From IMG/VR virus record IMGVR_UViG_3300017917_001401, positions 1-33,482 of that record: a stretch of 33,482 bases of DNA, one strand, 5' to 3'. This DNA is from a virus. A program made the position numbers and the translations under genes. The notes beneath the pieces were generated by a model. That model made no database searches and was not told where the DNA came from. It saw nothing but the letters and a program-made list of their open reading frames with translations. This document shows positions 23,068-31,197 of this stretch, in pieces. Position 1 is the first letter of the stretch. Each line of letters opens with the position of its first letter.

Positions 23068-24258
23068 ATGTTATCATCAGTTTATGTCGAAGACATTTTC
23101 CTTGACTTTTATAGTCATTTTTTAAATACCAATTTACCTGTACAACCACAGGATTTTTCTCCCATTAGTAGCTTTGCTAATAAACTAATAGACAACGAAC
23201 AACTAACCCAGAACCAAGCAAATTATGTGGTTAAGATTTTAGACAAATATAAAACTATTTCAGCAAATTCGGGTTTAGATTATCGGCAGGCACTAACTAA
23301 TATTCAATGGCGAACTTCATTTAGAGTTCTTGACCTAAGTAAAAAAATCTATGTTGAAAAAACAGACCAAGGCAAGGTTTGGGTTTGTTTAAAATTTCCT
23401 TATCAGCTAAAAAAAGAGTTTGAAACCGAAATAGATTCTGGGTACGTTGGCACTGAACGTGCATCGTCTTGGGACAGTGAAGCAAAAGTTCGCCGTTTGG
23501 CGTTATACGAGTATAATCTAATATCACTCTACGAGTTTGCACATAAACATAATTTTGAAATTGATGATTCATTTTTAGTGGCGCTTGCCGAGGTTGAAGA
23601 AATTTGGCAAAATTCTGAAAAAATTGCTCCTTTCTCAACAGCACTAGGCAATGTTGTTGCATTAGGTAACGCCAGCGAGGAAGTACAGGCATTTTGGGAT
23701 ACTAAGGCCATAGGAACCTATGAAAATAATTTACTACTGGCTAAGAGTATGGGTTTTGTTCTAAAAGAAATTCCTAAAACACCTATTGAAAAAATTGCTG
23801 CATCATATGAAAATTCATTTTGGGTGAAGAATAATGCAGATTTGTTTTCTTTATATAAAAACATCAATGGCAGAGTATGTGTCATATTAGATAGGACCGG
23901 AAATACCTTGCAATGGTTACAAAGATTTGTAGCAGATGCAGATCAAGCAGGGGTTAGCCGCGACGATATTAAAGTTTGCTTTAGAGACAGCAAAGAAAAC
24001 AACAGTGGCATTAACGAATGGATTAAAATGGCAGGCGTAGGTGGCAAAGTAGAGACTGGCAAAATTTTAATTTTTGAATATAAGCCTGCAAAGTGGTTGT
24101 TTAAAGATGTTGAAGATGTTAAAATGTTAGTAACAAATAACTTATATCCGCCAACTAACGGCATTACAAAAGATTGGTTTAGCAGCCATCCTTGTGTAAT
24201 ATATTTAGGAGATATTAAGCCATCAGAACAAAGAGGACAGAAAATTGTCGAGCTGTAA
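23068..24258 (+). CDS. Conserved-looking phage protein upstream of uvsW, function unknown
   Basis: 396 residues, no membrane segment and no catalytic motif that I recognise. The N-terminal 120 residues are helical, followed by a beta-rich segment around RTSFRVLDLSKKIYVEK and WVCLKFPYQLKKEFE. The C-terminal third looks alpha/beta (GRVCVILDRTGNTLQWLQRF, DDIKVCFRDSKENNSG, HPCVIYLGDIKPSEQ), like a helicase-type or Rossmann half-domain without Walker motifs. I recall a similar gene directly before uvsW in marine T4-like phages, suggesting a role in recombination or fork processing. The ATG coincides with the predicted transcription start. It overlaps uvsW by 14 bases. Confidence 0.68.
   Translation: MLSSVYVEDIFLDFYSHFLNTNLPVQPQDFSPISSFANKLIDNEQLTQNQANYVVKILDKYKTISANSGLDYRQALTNIQWRTSFRVLDLSKKIYVEKTDQGKVWVCLKFPYQLKKEFETEIDSGYVGTERASSWDSEAKVRRLALYEYNLISLYEFAHKHNFEIDDSFLVALAEVEEIWQNSEKIAPFSTALGNVVALGNASEEVQAFWDTKAIGTYENNLLLAKSMGFVLKEIPKTPIEKIAASYENSFWVKNNADLFSLYKNINGRVCVILDRTGNTLQWLQRFVADADQAGVSRDDIKVCFRDSKENNSGINEWIKMAGVGGKVETGKILIFEYKPAKWLFKDVEDVKMLVTNNLYPPTNGITKDWFSSHPCVIYLGDIKPSEQRGQKIVEL
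24231..24237 (+). promoter_or_regulatory. Ribosome site fixing the UvsW TTG start
   Basis: AAGAGGA lies 7 bases before TTG at 24245, inside the 3' end of the upstream gene. It is the best ribosome site near the start of the UvsW domain and makes the TTG the likely initiation codon. Confidence 0.7.
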
Positions 24259-25702
24259 ACTTACAATTAAAGACGAAGTAAACATTAAAGTTGAAGGACT
24301 TAGTGTTGAAACACGTCGTAAAATTGTTAACAAATTAAAATTTGATTTACCATATGCACGCCATATGCCAGCTTATAAATTAGGCAGATGGGACGGTACT
24401 AAAACATATTTTGGTATTGGGGGCAACGGATATCTTGCACATTTAGATGTGATATTGCCTATCATTGAAGATGCAGGTTATGAAATTGAAGTTGAGGATT
24501 TACGTCAACATCAAGAATTTAAATTTGCTCCAGTAACAGAAAACTATTGGGCCGACCAAGGTAAAACTTGGCCTAAAGGACATCCTAATGCCGGGGATCC
24601 TATTATACTTCGTGACTATCAATACGATGTTATTAATAAGTTTTTAGAAAATCCACAGAGTCTGCAAGAAGTGGCGACTGGTGCTGGTAAAACTATTACT
24701 ACAGCAACACTATCATCGTTATGCGAACCGTATGGTCGCACAATGGTCATTGTTCCTAACAAGTCGTTAGTTGTGCAAACAGAAGAAGACTACATCAACT
24801 TAGGCTTAGATGTTGGTGTGTACTTTGGTGATAGAAAAGAATTAAATCGCACACATACTATTTGTACCTGGCAAAGTCTTAACGTATTAGATAAGAAAAG
24901 TTACGATGACGACGAAGCACTAACTCTTGCAGAATTTACAGAAGGTGTTAATGCTATTATTATTGACGAAGTCCATCAGGCCAAAGCAGAAGTGTTGACT
25001 AAACTGTTAACACAAAATTTTAGAAACTGTGCAATTCGCTGGGGACTAACAGGAACTGTACCTAAAGAAGCTTGGGAATTTCAAGGCATTCTAGCATCAA
25101 TAGGTCCTGTGATTAATCAAGTGTCTGCTAACGATTTACAAAACAAAGGTGTCCTTGCACAACTTGATATTCAAGTTCTACAAACTACAGATGTGCAGGT
25201 ATTCCGTAGTTATCAAGATGAATATAGTTTTTTAGTAACAGATCCTACTCGACTTACCTGGATTGCTAATAAGATCAAAGAAGTAAGTTTAACAGGAAAT
25301 ACTCTTGTGCTAATCAATAGAATTGACACAGGAAACAAATTAAATGAACTTATACCAGATGCTGTGTTTGTCAGCGGTGGAATGAAATTAGACGACAGGA
25401 AAGAAGAGTATGACGAAATTAAAACTAGTGATGGCAAGATCATTGTGGCGACTTACGGTGTGGCCGCTGTGGGTATTAATATTCCAAGGATTTTTAATTT
25501 GGTTCTTATTGAACCCGGAAAGAGCTTTGTCCGCGTTATACAAAGCATTGGACGAGGCATTAGAAAAGCGGAAGACAAAGACTTTGTACAAATTTGGGAT
25601 ATCACGAGCACCTGTAAGTATGCGAAACGGCATCTCACGGAAAGGAAGAAATACTATAAAGAGGCGAAATACCCCTTTACAATAACCAAGGTAAACATAT
25701 GA
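24245..25702 (+). CDS. uvsW: UvsW, SF2 DNA/RNA helicase
   Basis: Unwinds R-loops and branched DNA and drives the switch to recombination-dependent replication. 485 residues (T4: 503). Walker A ATGAGKT (144-150), DEVH box (241-244), motif III-like WGLTGT (about 267-272) and motif VI QSIGRGIRKAED near 435. The N-terminal 110 residues hold the UvsW-type DNA-contact domain (LPYARHMPAYKLGRWDGTK). The start is TTG, supported by AAGAGGA (24231-24237) seven bases upstream; no ATG occurs before the conserved domain. The stop overlaps the next ATG (ATGA). Confidence 0.94.
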   Translation: MSSCKLTIKDEVNIKVEGLSVETRRKIVNKLKFDLPYARHMPAYKLGRWDGTKTYFGIGGNGYLAHLDVILPIIEDAGYEIEVEDLRQHQEFKFAPVTENYWADQGKTWPKGHPNAGDPIILRDYQYDVINKFLENPQSLQEVATGAGKTITTATLSSLCEPYGRTMVIVPNKSLVVQTEEDYINLGLDVGVYFGDRKELNRTHTICTWQSLNVLDKKSYDDDEALTLAEFTEGVNAIIIDEVHQAKAEVLTKLLTQNFRNCAIRWGLTGTVPKEAWEFQGILASIGPVINQVSANDLQNKGVLAQLDIQVLQTTDVQVFRSYQDEYSFLVTDPTRLTWIANKIKEVSLTGNTLVLINRIDTGNKLNELIPDAVFVSGGMKLDDRKEEYDEIKTSDGKIIVATYGVAAVGINIPRIFNLVLIEPGKSFVRVIQSIGRGIRKAEDKDFVQIWDITSTCKYAKRHLTERKKYYKEAKYPFTITKVNI

Positions 25703-26205
25703 GAATTTTAACATTAAACAACACAGCTTTTGATTTAAATGAGCTGCCAGACGAGGTAGACGAGGATACAAGATTTTCAGTACTAGATAATTCTAATCCA
25801 CAAGATCCAGATTTTTTCTTTATGCCTTTGATTTTTTTAGAATCGTTTAATAGCCCTGCAATTTTATTGCGTGTTGGCGATTACGAAGTACAAATGCCAT
25901 TAGATTGGTGTATGGTTGTTGGGGATAAAGAATGTGGGCTAGATCCCGAAGTATTACCGCTGACTAGTATTAACGAACGTGGATTTGATGCATTGGTGTT
26001 TAATCCAATCAAAGGGTTTAAAGCAGAATTTATGCCAATTGAAATCATTAACATCTATCAAGATGTTCGTTGGTATTTTCCTAAAATGAAAAACGGACAA
26101 TTACTAACTGTGCCGTTGCACGATGGTCCAAATCCTCCGTGTGCATACTTTGTTAAAGAAGTTAGTAGACAAAGTGAAATTTTACAATTACATAAAATAG
26201 TGTGA
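25699..26205 (+). CDS. Hypothetical protein after uvsW
   Basis: 168 residues. Starts with an acidic segment (LNELPDEVDEDTRFSVLDNS), then a beta-rich body: FFFMPLIFLESFNSPAILLR, DYEVQMPLDWCMVVGDKEC, VLPLTSINERGFDALVFNPI, DVRWYFPKMKNGQLLTVPL and CAYFVKEV. It looks like a compact all-beta domain; no enzyme motif is seen and I do not assign a family. Overlaps uvsW by 4 bases and the next small gene by one base, so it is expressed with uvsW from the early promoter. Confidence 0.65.
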   Translation: MRILTLNNTAFDLNELPDEVDEDTRFSVLDNSNPQDPDFFFMPLIFLESFNSPAILLRVGDYEVQMPLDWCMVVGDKECGLDPEVLPLTSINERGFDALVFNPIKGFKAEFMPIEIINIYQDVRWYFPKMKNGQLLTVPLHDGPNPPCAYFVKEVSRQSEILQLHKIV

Positions 26206-26447
26206 TGGGATATAGTTATACCGGGTACTTTGAAAATTATGATCCGTTTTGGGAAAGGTCTACTTGGGAATATAAATTTGCAATATGGCCACACAGATGC
26301 GAGATAAGTAAAAGAATATTATGGTTTGAATGTGCTTATAAGGGCACTAGAGTGATAACCGGTCCGGGCGAACCAGTATTTGAATTTCGATGGCTATCAA
26401 AGAACGAATACTTGTTAGCAGCATTAAAAGGATTAATAAAAAAGTAA
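26205..26447 (+). CDS. Small Trp-rich hypothetical protein
   Basis: 80 residues from the ATG at 26205, which shares a base with the upstream TGA (TGATG); a GTG at 26202 is the alternative. Rich in Trp, Tyr and Phe: GYFENYDPFWERSTWEYKF, WPHRCEISKRILWFECAY, EFRWLSKNEYLLAALKG. Small aromatic proteins with a W-P-x-R-C segment and a W-x-x-x-E-Y end are common in phages; the function is unknown. It ends the uvsW-associated genes. The acyltransferase gene starts one base later, so the second glycan island continues the same transcript. Confidence 0.62.
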   Translation: MGYSYTGYFENYDPFWERSTWEYKFAIWPHRCEISKRILWFECAYKGTRVITGPGEPVFEFRWLSKNEYLLAALKGLIKK

Positions 26448-26448
26448 G

Positions 26449-26868
26449 ATGAAAACTAATATTAAAGAAGGCAACAGAGTAAAAATTATAGAACCGGTAA
26501 ATTTATACGGTTGCGAATTAAACGACGATGTGTTTGTTGGGCCGTTTGTTGAAATACAAAGCAACGTTGTAATTGGTGAAAGAACTAGAATACAGAGTCA
26601 TTCTTTTATCTGCTCTAATGTACAAATTGGTCAAGACTGTTTTATCGGACACGGGGTTATGTTTACCAATGATAAATTTATAGACAGAAAACTTTCAAAA
26701 GATTTTTTACCTACTAAACTAGGAAACAAGGTTTACGTAGGATCTAATTCTACAATTCTTCCTGTATCAATATGTGATGATGTAGTAATTGGTGCAGGAG
26801 CAGTTGTTACAAAAGATATTGTAGAACCCGGAACGTATATTGGAAATCCAGCTAAAAAATTAAAATAA
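26449..26868 (+). CDS. Left-handed beta-helix acyltransferase (WbpD/WlbB-like)
   Basis: 139 residues, made almost wholly of hexapeptide repeats: CELNDDVFVGPFVEIQSN, VVIGERTRIQSHSFIC, VQIGQDCFIGHGVMF, NKVYVGSNSTILPV and VVIGAGAVVTKDI, ending in the usual YIGNPAKKLK. Such enzymes are trimers that N-acetylate amino-sugars on a nucleotide carrier. The size and the ending fit WbpD/WlbB and FdtC types. It directly precedes an oxidoreductase and an aminotransferase, the partners expected for a 3-acetamido sugar. No signal peptide, so cytoplasmic. Confidence 0.86.
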   Translation: MKTNIKEGNRVKIIEPVNLYGCELNDDVFVGPFVEIQSNVVIGERTRIQSHSFICSNVQIGQDCFIGHGVMFTNDKFIDRKLSKDFLPTKLGNKVYVGSNSTILPVSICDDVVIGAGAVVTKDIVEPGTYIGNPAKKLK

Positions 26869-26905
26869 TGAATGCTGGTATTTGAAAATCACAAGGAAAA
26901 TATTA

Positions 26906-27811
26906 ATGATATTATTAGTAGGTTATGGATATTGGGGTAAAAATTTAGCAAGAAATTTTAGCAAGGAATTGGTAGCAATTTGTGATGCCGATGATACAAA
27001 ACTATCAGCAGCAAAAAATCTTTATGCAAATGTAACAACATATACAAGTTTGGATTCTGCATTAGAACATCCAGGACTGACAGCAGTGGTGGTAGCAACA
27101 AAAGCAAATACTCATTTTGATATTGTTTCAAAATCTCTAAATCGAGGATATGACGTTTGGGTTGAGAAACCAATTTGCGAAAATCTTGAACAAATTAATC
27201 AACTAATTAAATTGTCCGAAGAAAAGAAAAAAATTATATTTGTAGATCATACATTTTGTTATAATCCAGCAGTGGAAAAATTAAAAACAATCGATGTTGG
27301 TCGTCCTATATATTATGATAGTACAAGGATTAGTTTAGGTCTTTTTCAAAATGACGTTGACGCATTGTTAGATTTAGCAATACACGATTTAAGTATCATA
27401 AATTATCTATATCCGGATCTTGTTCTTGATGAACGCACAATTATTAAAAATAATCATATCAACGACAAAGCCAATCAAGTGATTATTAATTTAAAATTTA
27501 CTAATAATTTTACAGCAACTATTAATTGTAATTGGGTGAGCCCGGTTAAAAAAAGACAGATTATTTTAACGGGTGATAAAAATAGTGTAGTCTACGACGA
27601 CATCGATCTCGACAAACTTAAAGTATATTCAACCGGAGAAATTAATCCGGACTTTAATGCAAATCAGCTAGGAGATATGATTGCACCAAAAATTGGAACT
27701 ACCGAAGCACTATACACAGGTAGAACACATTTTTTAGAATGTATTAAAACAAGACAGCAACCGTTAACAAGTATATACAGTGCTAAAAAAATAATGGAGT
27801 GGGTATTATGA
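26906..27811 (+). CDS. Gfo/Idh/MocA oxidoreductase (WbpB/WlbA-like)
   Basis: 301 residues from the ATG at 26906, which has AAGGA (26893-26897) 8 bases upstream; the in-frame TTG at 26882 has none and would add residues ahead of the nucleotide-binding strand. The Rossmann motif is VGYGYWGKN (5-13), the family motif WVEKPI with Glu87-Lys88-Pro89, and LDLAIHDLSIINYL carries the conserved His-Asp pair of the active site. WlbA-type members oxidise C3 of a UDP-sugar with NAD, which the following aminotransferase then uses. The stop overlaps the aminotransferase start (ATGA). Confidence 0.87.
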   Translation: MILLVGYGYWGKNLARNFSKELVAICDADDTKLSAAKNLYANVTTYTSLDSALEHPGLTAVVVATKANTHFDIVSKSLNRGYDVWVEKPICENLEQINQLIKLSEEKKKIIFVDHTFCYNPAVEKLKTIDVGRPIYYDSTRISLGLFQNDVDALLDLAIHDLSIINYLYPDLVLDERTIIKNNHINDKANQVIINLKFTNNFTATINCNWVSPVKKRQIILTGDKNSVVYDDIDLDKLKVYSTGEINPDFNANQLGDMIAPKIGTTEALYTGRTHFLECIKTRQQPLTSIYSAKKIMEWVL

Positions 27812-28851
27812 TACCGTTTTATAGTTTTAAAGAAATTCACAGTAGTATCGAGGATCAACTAATTGAACAGGCTTCGTCTGTTATTCGTAGCGGGAACTAT
27901 GTGTTTGGTACGAATAAATTTGAAGAAGAATTTGCAGAATACACCGGTGCAAAATATTGCGTAGCAGTATCAAATGGAACCGCAGCAATTCATCTAGCTT
28001 TATTGGCATTGGGCGTTGGTCCTGGCGACGAAGTAATTACAGTCAGCCATACATTTAGAGCTACAGTAGCCGCAATTAAATATTGTGGCGCTACTCCAAT
28101 ATTTGTTGACATTGATCCAGACACATTCACAATGGATTATACTCAAATTGAGTCAAAGATTACAAATAAGACTAAATGTATATTACCGGTTCACATTTAT
28201 GGTAATATGGCTCCTGTTCAAGAGATAGTTGCGATTGCGGCCAAACATAATATTCCAGTTGTAGAAGACTGTAGTCAAGCACACGGTACTACACTAAACA
28301 ATAAACACGTTGGTACATTTGGTAAAATTGGAACTTTTAGTTTTTATCCAGGTAAAGGACTAGGAGCACTAGGAGATGCAGGATGTGTTATAACTGACGA
28401 CGAACATCTAGCAAAACTTATGTCTAGAGTTAGACAGTGGGATGATAACGATGTTGGTTATAACTATAGAATGGCAAATATTCAAGCAGAATTTCTTAGA
28501 ATTAAATTAAAAACATTTAATCACGTATTAGAACAAAAACGATTAGTTGCAGAAGAATACAACAAGCATTTTAATTTTGTAAAGACAAAGCACGGGGTTA
28601 ATCACAGTTATCACGTTTATCCCATTTTAGCAAAATCAAGAGATCAACTAATCAATAATGTAAAACCAGAATTAGATTTAAAAAGTCATTATCCGTTGCC
28701 AGTACACAAGTTAACAGCATATAAAGAATCTTATTGGTTGCCGGTCACAGAAAAAATTGCAGCACACGAAGTGAGTTTACCAATATACCCTGGAGTTAAC
28801 TACCAACGAGTTATAGAGATATTAAATGATCATTCTAGCGCCATTCTTTAA
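27808..28851 (+). CDS. DegT/DnrJ/EryC1 sugar aminotransferase (WbpE-like)
   Basis: 347 residues from the ATG at 27808; it overlaps the upstream stop by 4 bases and a GTG at 27799 is unlikely. PLP-dependent. The cofactor lysine is Lys183 in SFYPGKGLGALGD; Asp154 and Gln157 in VEDCSQAHG face the pyridine ring; SNGTAAIHLA (55-64) binds the phosphate. All key residues are present, so this should be a true aminotransferase. With its two upstream neighbours it would make a UDP- or dTDP-3-acetamido-sugar. Its 3' end overlaps the next gene by 26 bases. Confidence 0.9.
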   Translation: MIPFYSFKEIHSSIEDQLIEQASSVIRSGNYVFGTNKFEEEFAEYTGAKYCVAVSNGTAAIHLALLALGVGPGDEVITVSHTFRATVAAIKYCGATPIFVDIDPDTFTMDYTQIESKITNKTKCILPVHIYGNMAPVQEIVAIAAKHNIPVVEDCSQAHGTTLNNKHVGTFGKIGTFSFYPGKGLGALGDAGCVITDDEHLAKLMSRVRQWDDNDVGYNYRMANIQAEFLRIKLKTFNHVLEQKRLVAEEYNKHFNFVKTKHGVNHSYHVYPILAKSRDQLINNVKPELDLKSHYPLPVHKLTAYKESYWLPVTEKIAAHEVSLPIYPGVNYQRVIEILNDHSSAIL

Positions 28852-29569
28852 AGATCTTCAGCCGTCAAAAGAAGGAACAGAACTTCTTGAAATGTCAAAG
28901 GTTTTTGATTATAAATTAAATTTAACTAGATTAGAGCATACGTTTATGATGGAAAACAGTCATCATAAATTTGAAGTTTGTTCCGACGAACAAACTAAAT
29001 TATCGACTAAAAATGTGTTTAGGTCTAAGTTAACAGATAAAAATATAATGGAGTCTTTTTGTATTTCTAATTTAGAATATGTTAAACTACGTAATGATAA
29101 AATTATTTTATGCGGTGCAGATCATTTAATTAACGGCAAATTAGATAAATTGTTTGACGACGATTTTGATATCGGGTTGGCCATAGCAAAAAAACCTTTA
29201 CGAGTTAATAACACAATTGTGTTGGTTAATAATAAAAATAAAGAGCTAGTTGTTAAATTTTTTGAGAGACGATTGGCTGAATACTATGCGTTACCTGAAG
29301 CTGAAAAACTATGGTATGGCGATCAATTGAGTTATCAGCGAATAATAGAAAAAGAAGGCATTTTTGATTCTTCATTATCAAACCCGCCTATTGGAATTTT
29401 TGAAGCCTGCGGATTAAAAATTAAATTGTTTCCGTACGGAAGTGAGTATGTATCGCCCTTAAAGAAAAATCTATTTCCTGAACCCTCAATGCCAGTTATT
29501 ATAGATTTTAAAGGTCCAAAAAGAAAACTGCGAACAACAGAAGTTTACAATAATCTAATATCAAAATGA
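28826..29569 (+). CDS. Probable GT-A-like glycosyltransferase
   Basis: 247 residues. The order of elements follows the two other GT-A enzymes here: an N-terminal strand (MIILAPFFKDL), a central motif KIILCGADHLINGKLDKLFD (about 92-111) where the Ala-Asp-His replaces the D-x-D, and a C-terminal IDFKGPKRKLRTTE resembling the HFKGDR end of the 32182 gene and the HLKGDR end of the 20940 gene. The D-x-D is not standard, so metal use or activity is less certain. Starts within the aminotransferase 3' end and overlaps the epimerase by 4 bases. Confidence 0.6.
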   Translation: MIILAPFFKDLQPSKEGTELLEMSKVFDYKLNLTRLEHTFMMENSHHKFEVCSDEQTKLSTKNVFRSKLTDKNIMESFCISNLEYVKLRNDKIILCGADHLINGKLDKLFDDDFDIGLAIAKKPLRVNNTIVLVNNKNKELVVKFFERRLAEYYALPEAEKLWYGDQLSYQRIIEKEGIFDSSLSNPPIGIFEACGLKIKLFPYGSEYVSPLKKNLFPEPSMPVIIDFKGPKRKLRTTEVYNNLISK

Positions 29570-30402
29570 TTAAAATTTTAATAACAGGAAATTCAGGATA
29601 CATTGGCTCGCATCTTAGTAAAATATTAAATCAAAGATCGGATTTAAATCTTCACGGGTTAGATAAACAAATACCAACTGTACAGTTAAAAAAACAATTT
29701 GCTCAAGATATTTCTTTAGATACTAACTGGATAATTGATCAGGAGTACGATTGTGTAATACACTTGGCCGCCGAGGTTGCTGTAGGAAGAAGTGTATATA
29801 ATCCCACGCTGTACTATCTAACTAATACGCTTGGAACTCTGAATGTATTAAAAAAAATTAAAACAAAAAACTTTATTTTTGCATCGACTGGATCAGCAGC
29901 TGGTCTTGCAAGCCCGTACGGAATTTCAAAACGTATGGCTGAAGATATTGTAAAACAATACTGTACAAGTCACAGTATTCCGTTTACAATTTTTAGATTT
30001 TATAATGTTGTTGGTAGTGACGGAATCCCGCCAACAAATCCGGACGGTCTTTTTTATAATTTAATTCAGGCTAAACAAACTGGTGTTTTTAAATTATTTG
30101 GAACAGATTATAACACCAGAGACGGTTCTTGCGAGCGAGACTATACACACGTTAACGAAATATGTAGAGCTATTGAGAAATGCATTACTACTAGTACTGG
30201 TCAAATAGAAAATTTAGGTCACGGTAAAGGTACAACAGTTAAAGAAATGATTTCTATTTTTAAAACTGTTAACAACTGTGATTTTACAGTTATAGATGAA
30301 CCTAGGCGAGCTGGCGATTTAGAAAGGAGTGTTTTAGATAATCCTTCTAAATTTATGCAACAACTTTATTCAATAGAAGAAGTGTTAAAAATTACGGATT
30401 AA
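29566..30402 (+). CDS. NAD-dependent sugar epimerase/dehydratase (GalE-like SDR)
   Basis: 278 residues, somewhat short for GalE (about 330). NAD motif GNSGYIGSH (8-16), HLAAEVAVGRS (66-76), catalytic Ser/Thr in FASTGS (105-110) and Tyr118-x-x-x-Lys122 in PYGISK. RDYTHVNEICRAIEKC (about 205-220) is the usual GalE substrate-side segment. Acts on a UDP-sugar, most likely as a 4-epimerase, though a dehydratase of the same family is possible. The 11-base tail overlap with the minus-strand gene suggests a join between two inserted pieces. Confidence 0.85.
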   Translation: MIKILITGNSGYIGSHLSKILNQRSDLNLHGLDKQIPTVQLKKQFAQDISLDTNWIIDQEYDCVIHLAAEVAVGRSVYNPTLYYLTNTLGTLNVLKKIKTKNFIFASTGSAAGLASPYGISKRMAEDIVKQYCTSHSIPFTIFRFYNVVGSDGIPPTNPDGLFYNLIQAKQTGVFKLFGTDYNTRDGSCERDYTHVNEICRAIEKCITTSTGQIENLGHGKGTTVKEMISIFKTVNNCDFTVIDEPRRAGDLERSVLDNPSKFMQQLYSIEEVLKITD

Positions 30403-31183
30403 TTTGATACTGTTCGATCATTTCGATCACTTTAGTGCTATTTTTAAACTCATCGGGATAAAACTGACTCCAAGAAATATGTTCCAACCAAGCAGTTCTG
30501 TCCGGATATGTTGGATTAGAAATAGCCGACAAGTCAGTTCCCATTAATAGACTTACCATAGAAAAATCAGTAGTATATGCAGGGTATCCCATCATCACGG
30601 CTTCAACACAGGCCATTGTTCGTTCACCAACTACTGCGTGACAACCTTTAAGGTCTTCTAGATAACTAGGCCATCTTCCAGGATTTTTTCCGCTACGTTT
30701 GCTTCTCCATTTAATTGGACCATTCCAGTGCGGGCTTAGTTTTTCTAAAAGTTCGTCCCTCCACTGTATAAATGTAATACCGCGCCTTTCTTCGATTATT
30801 GCAGGAAGAGGCTCGATGACTAAGAGATAGTCTCCCCTAGTTGTTTTCCAATTTTCTATTTTAGGTGTTAGAGTATGTAATCTAGAAAATGGAGGTTTTT
30901 TCATTGTTAGATTATGATGACCATTATATGTTATTCGCCTGGATTCGCGTCGTCGTTCACCGTCACCCCAGTATCCAAATTCAATTTCAATATATTTGTT
31001 GCCTTTCGCTATCCATTCTTTAAACGGACTACGCCAGGGCGGATAGTGACAAGATATTAATATATGATCGTCTGGGACTTGGCTTACTTTATCAAAAGTG
31101 GGTGTTCCTATTTTCAACCAAGGTTCAAGATATTGTGTACCTTTGATTTCAATTAATTCTTTACAAATCGCATATTTTTTCAT
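30392..31183 (-). CDS. Capsule-synthesis/GT-B-like family, member G (minus strand)
   Basis: 263 residues from the ATG at 31183, 5 bases after a late promoter; the GTG at 31186 lies in the spacer. Family blocks: KYIEIEFGYWGDG (63-75), RRITYNGHHNL, a W-x(5)-G-D-Y-L-L-V-I-E-P block, GERTMACVEAVMMGYPAY (S-x-x-x-E-A/G-x-P type), TDLSAISNPTYPDRTAWLEH and SQFYPDEFKNST near the end. It matches members A-F best in the last 70 residues. Separated from them by the whole uvsW unit and on the opposite strand, it ties the two islands together. Confidence 0.58.
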   Translation of the reverse strand: MKKYAICKELIEIKGTQYLEPWLKIGTPTFDKVSQVPDDHILISCHYPPWRSPFKEWIAKGNKYIEIEFGYWGDGERRRESRRITYNGHHNLTMKKPPFSRLHTLTPKIENWKTTRGDYLLVIEPLPAIIEERRGITFIQWRDELLEKLSPHWNGPIKWRSKRSGKNPGRWPSYLEDLKGCHAVVGERTMACVEAVMMGYPAYTTDFSMVSLLMGTDLSAISNPTYPDRTAWLEHISWSQFYPDEFKNSTKVIEMIEQYQINP

Positions 31184-31188
31184 CACTG

Positions 31189-31196
31189 TATTTAAC
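31189..31196 (-). promoter_or_regulatory. Late promoter GTTAAATA, minus strand
   Basis: GTTAAATA on the minus strand ends exactly 5 bases before the ATG at 31183, without a ribosome site. It lies back to back with a plus-strand late promoter, one base apart. Confidence 0.62.
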
Positions 31197-31197
31197 T

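Noticed and set aside
23321-23711. Overlapping minus-strand open frames of 60-123 codons
   Set aside because: Antisense to the 396-residue gene; composition is that expected of a mirrored AT-rich coding frame.
25388-25771. Open frames on both strands over the uvsW 3' end
   Set aside because: Shadows of uvsW, which has all its helicase motifs in the main frame.
26882-26905. TTG start adding eight residues to the Gfo/Idh/MocA oxidoreductase
   Set aside because: The ATG at 26906 has an AAGGA site at good spacing and begins directly with the nucleotide-binding strand.
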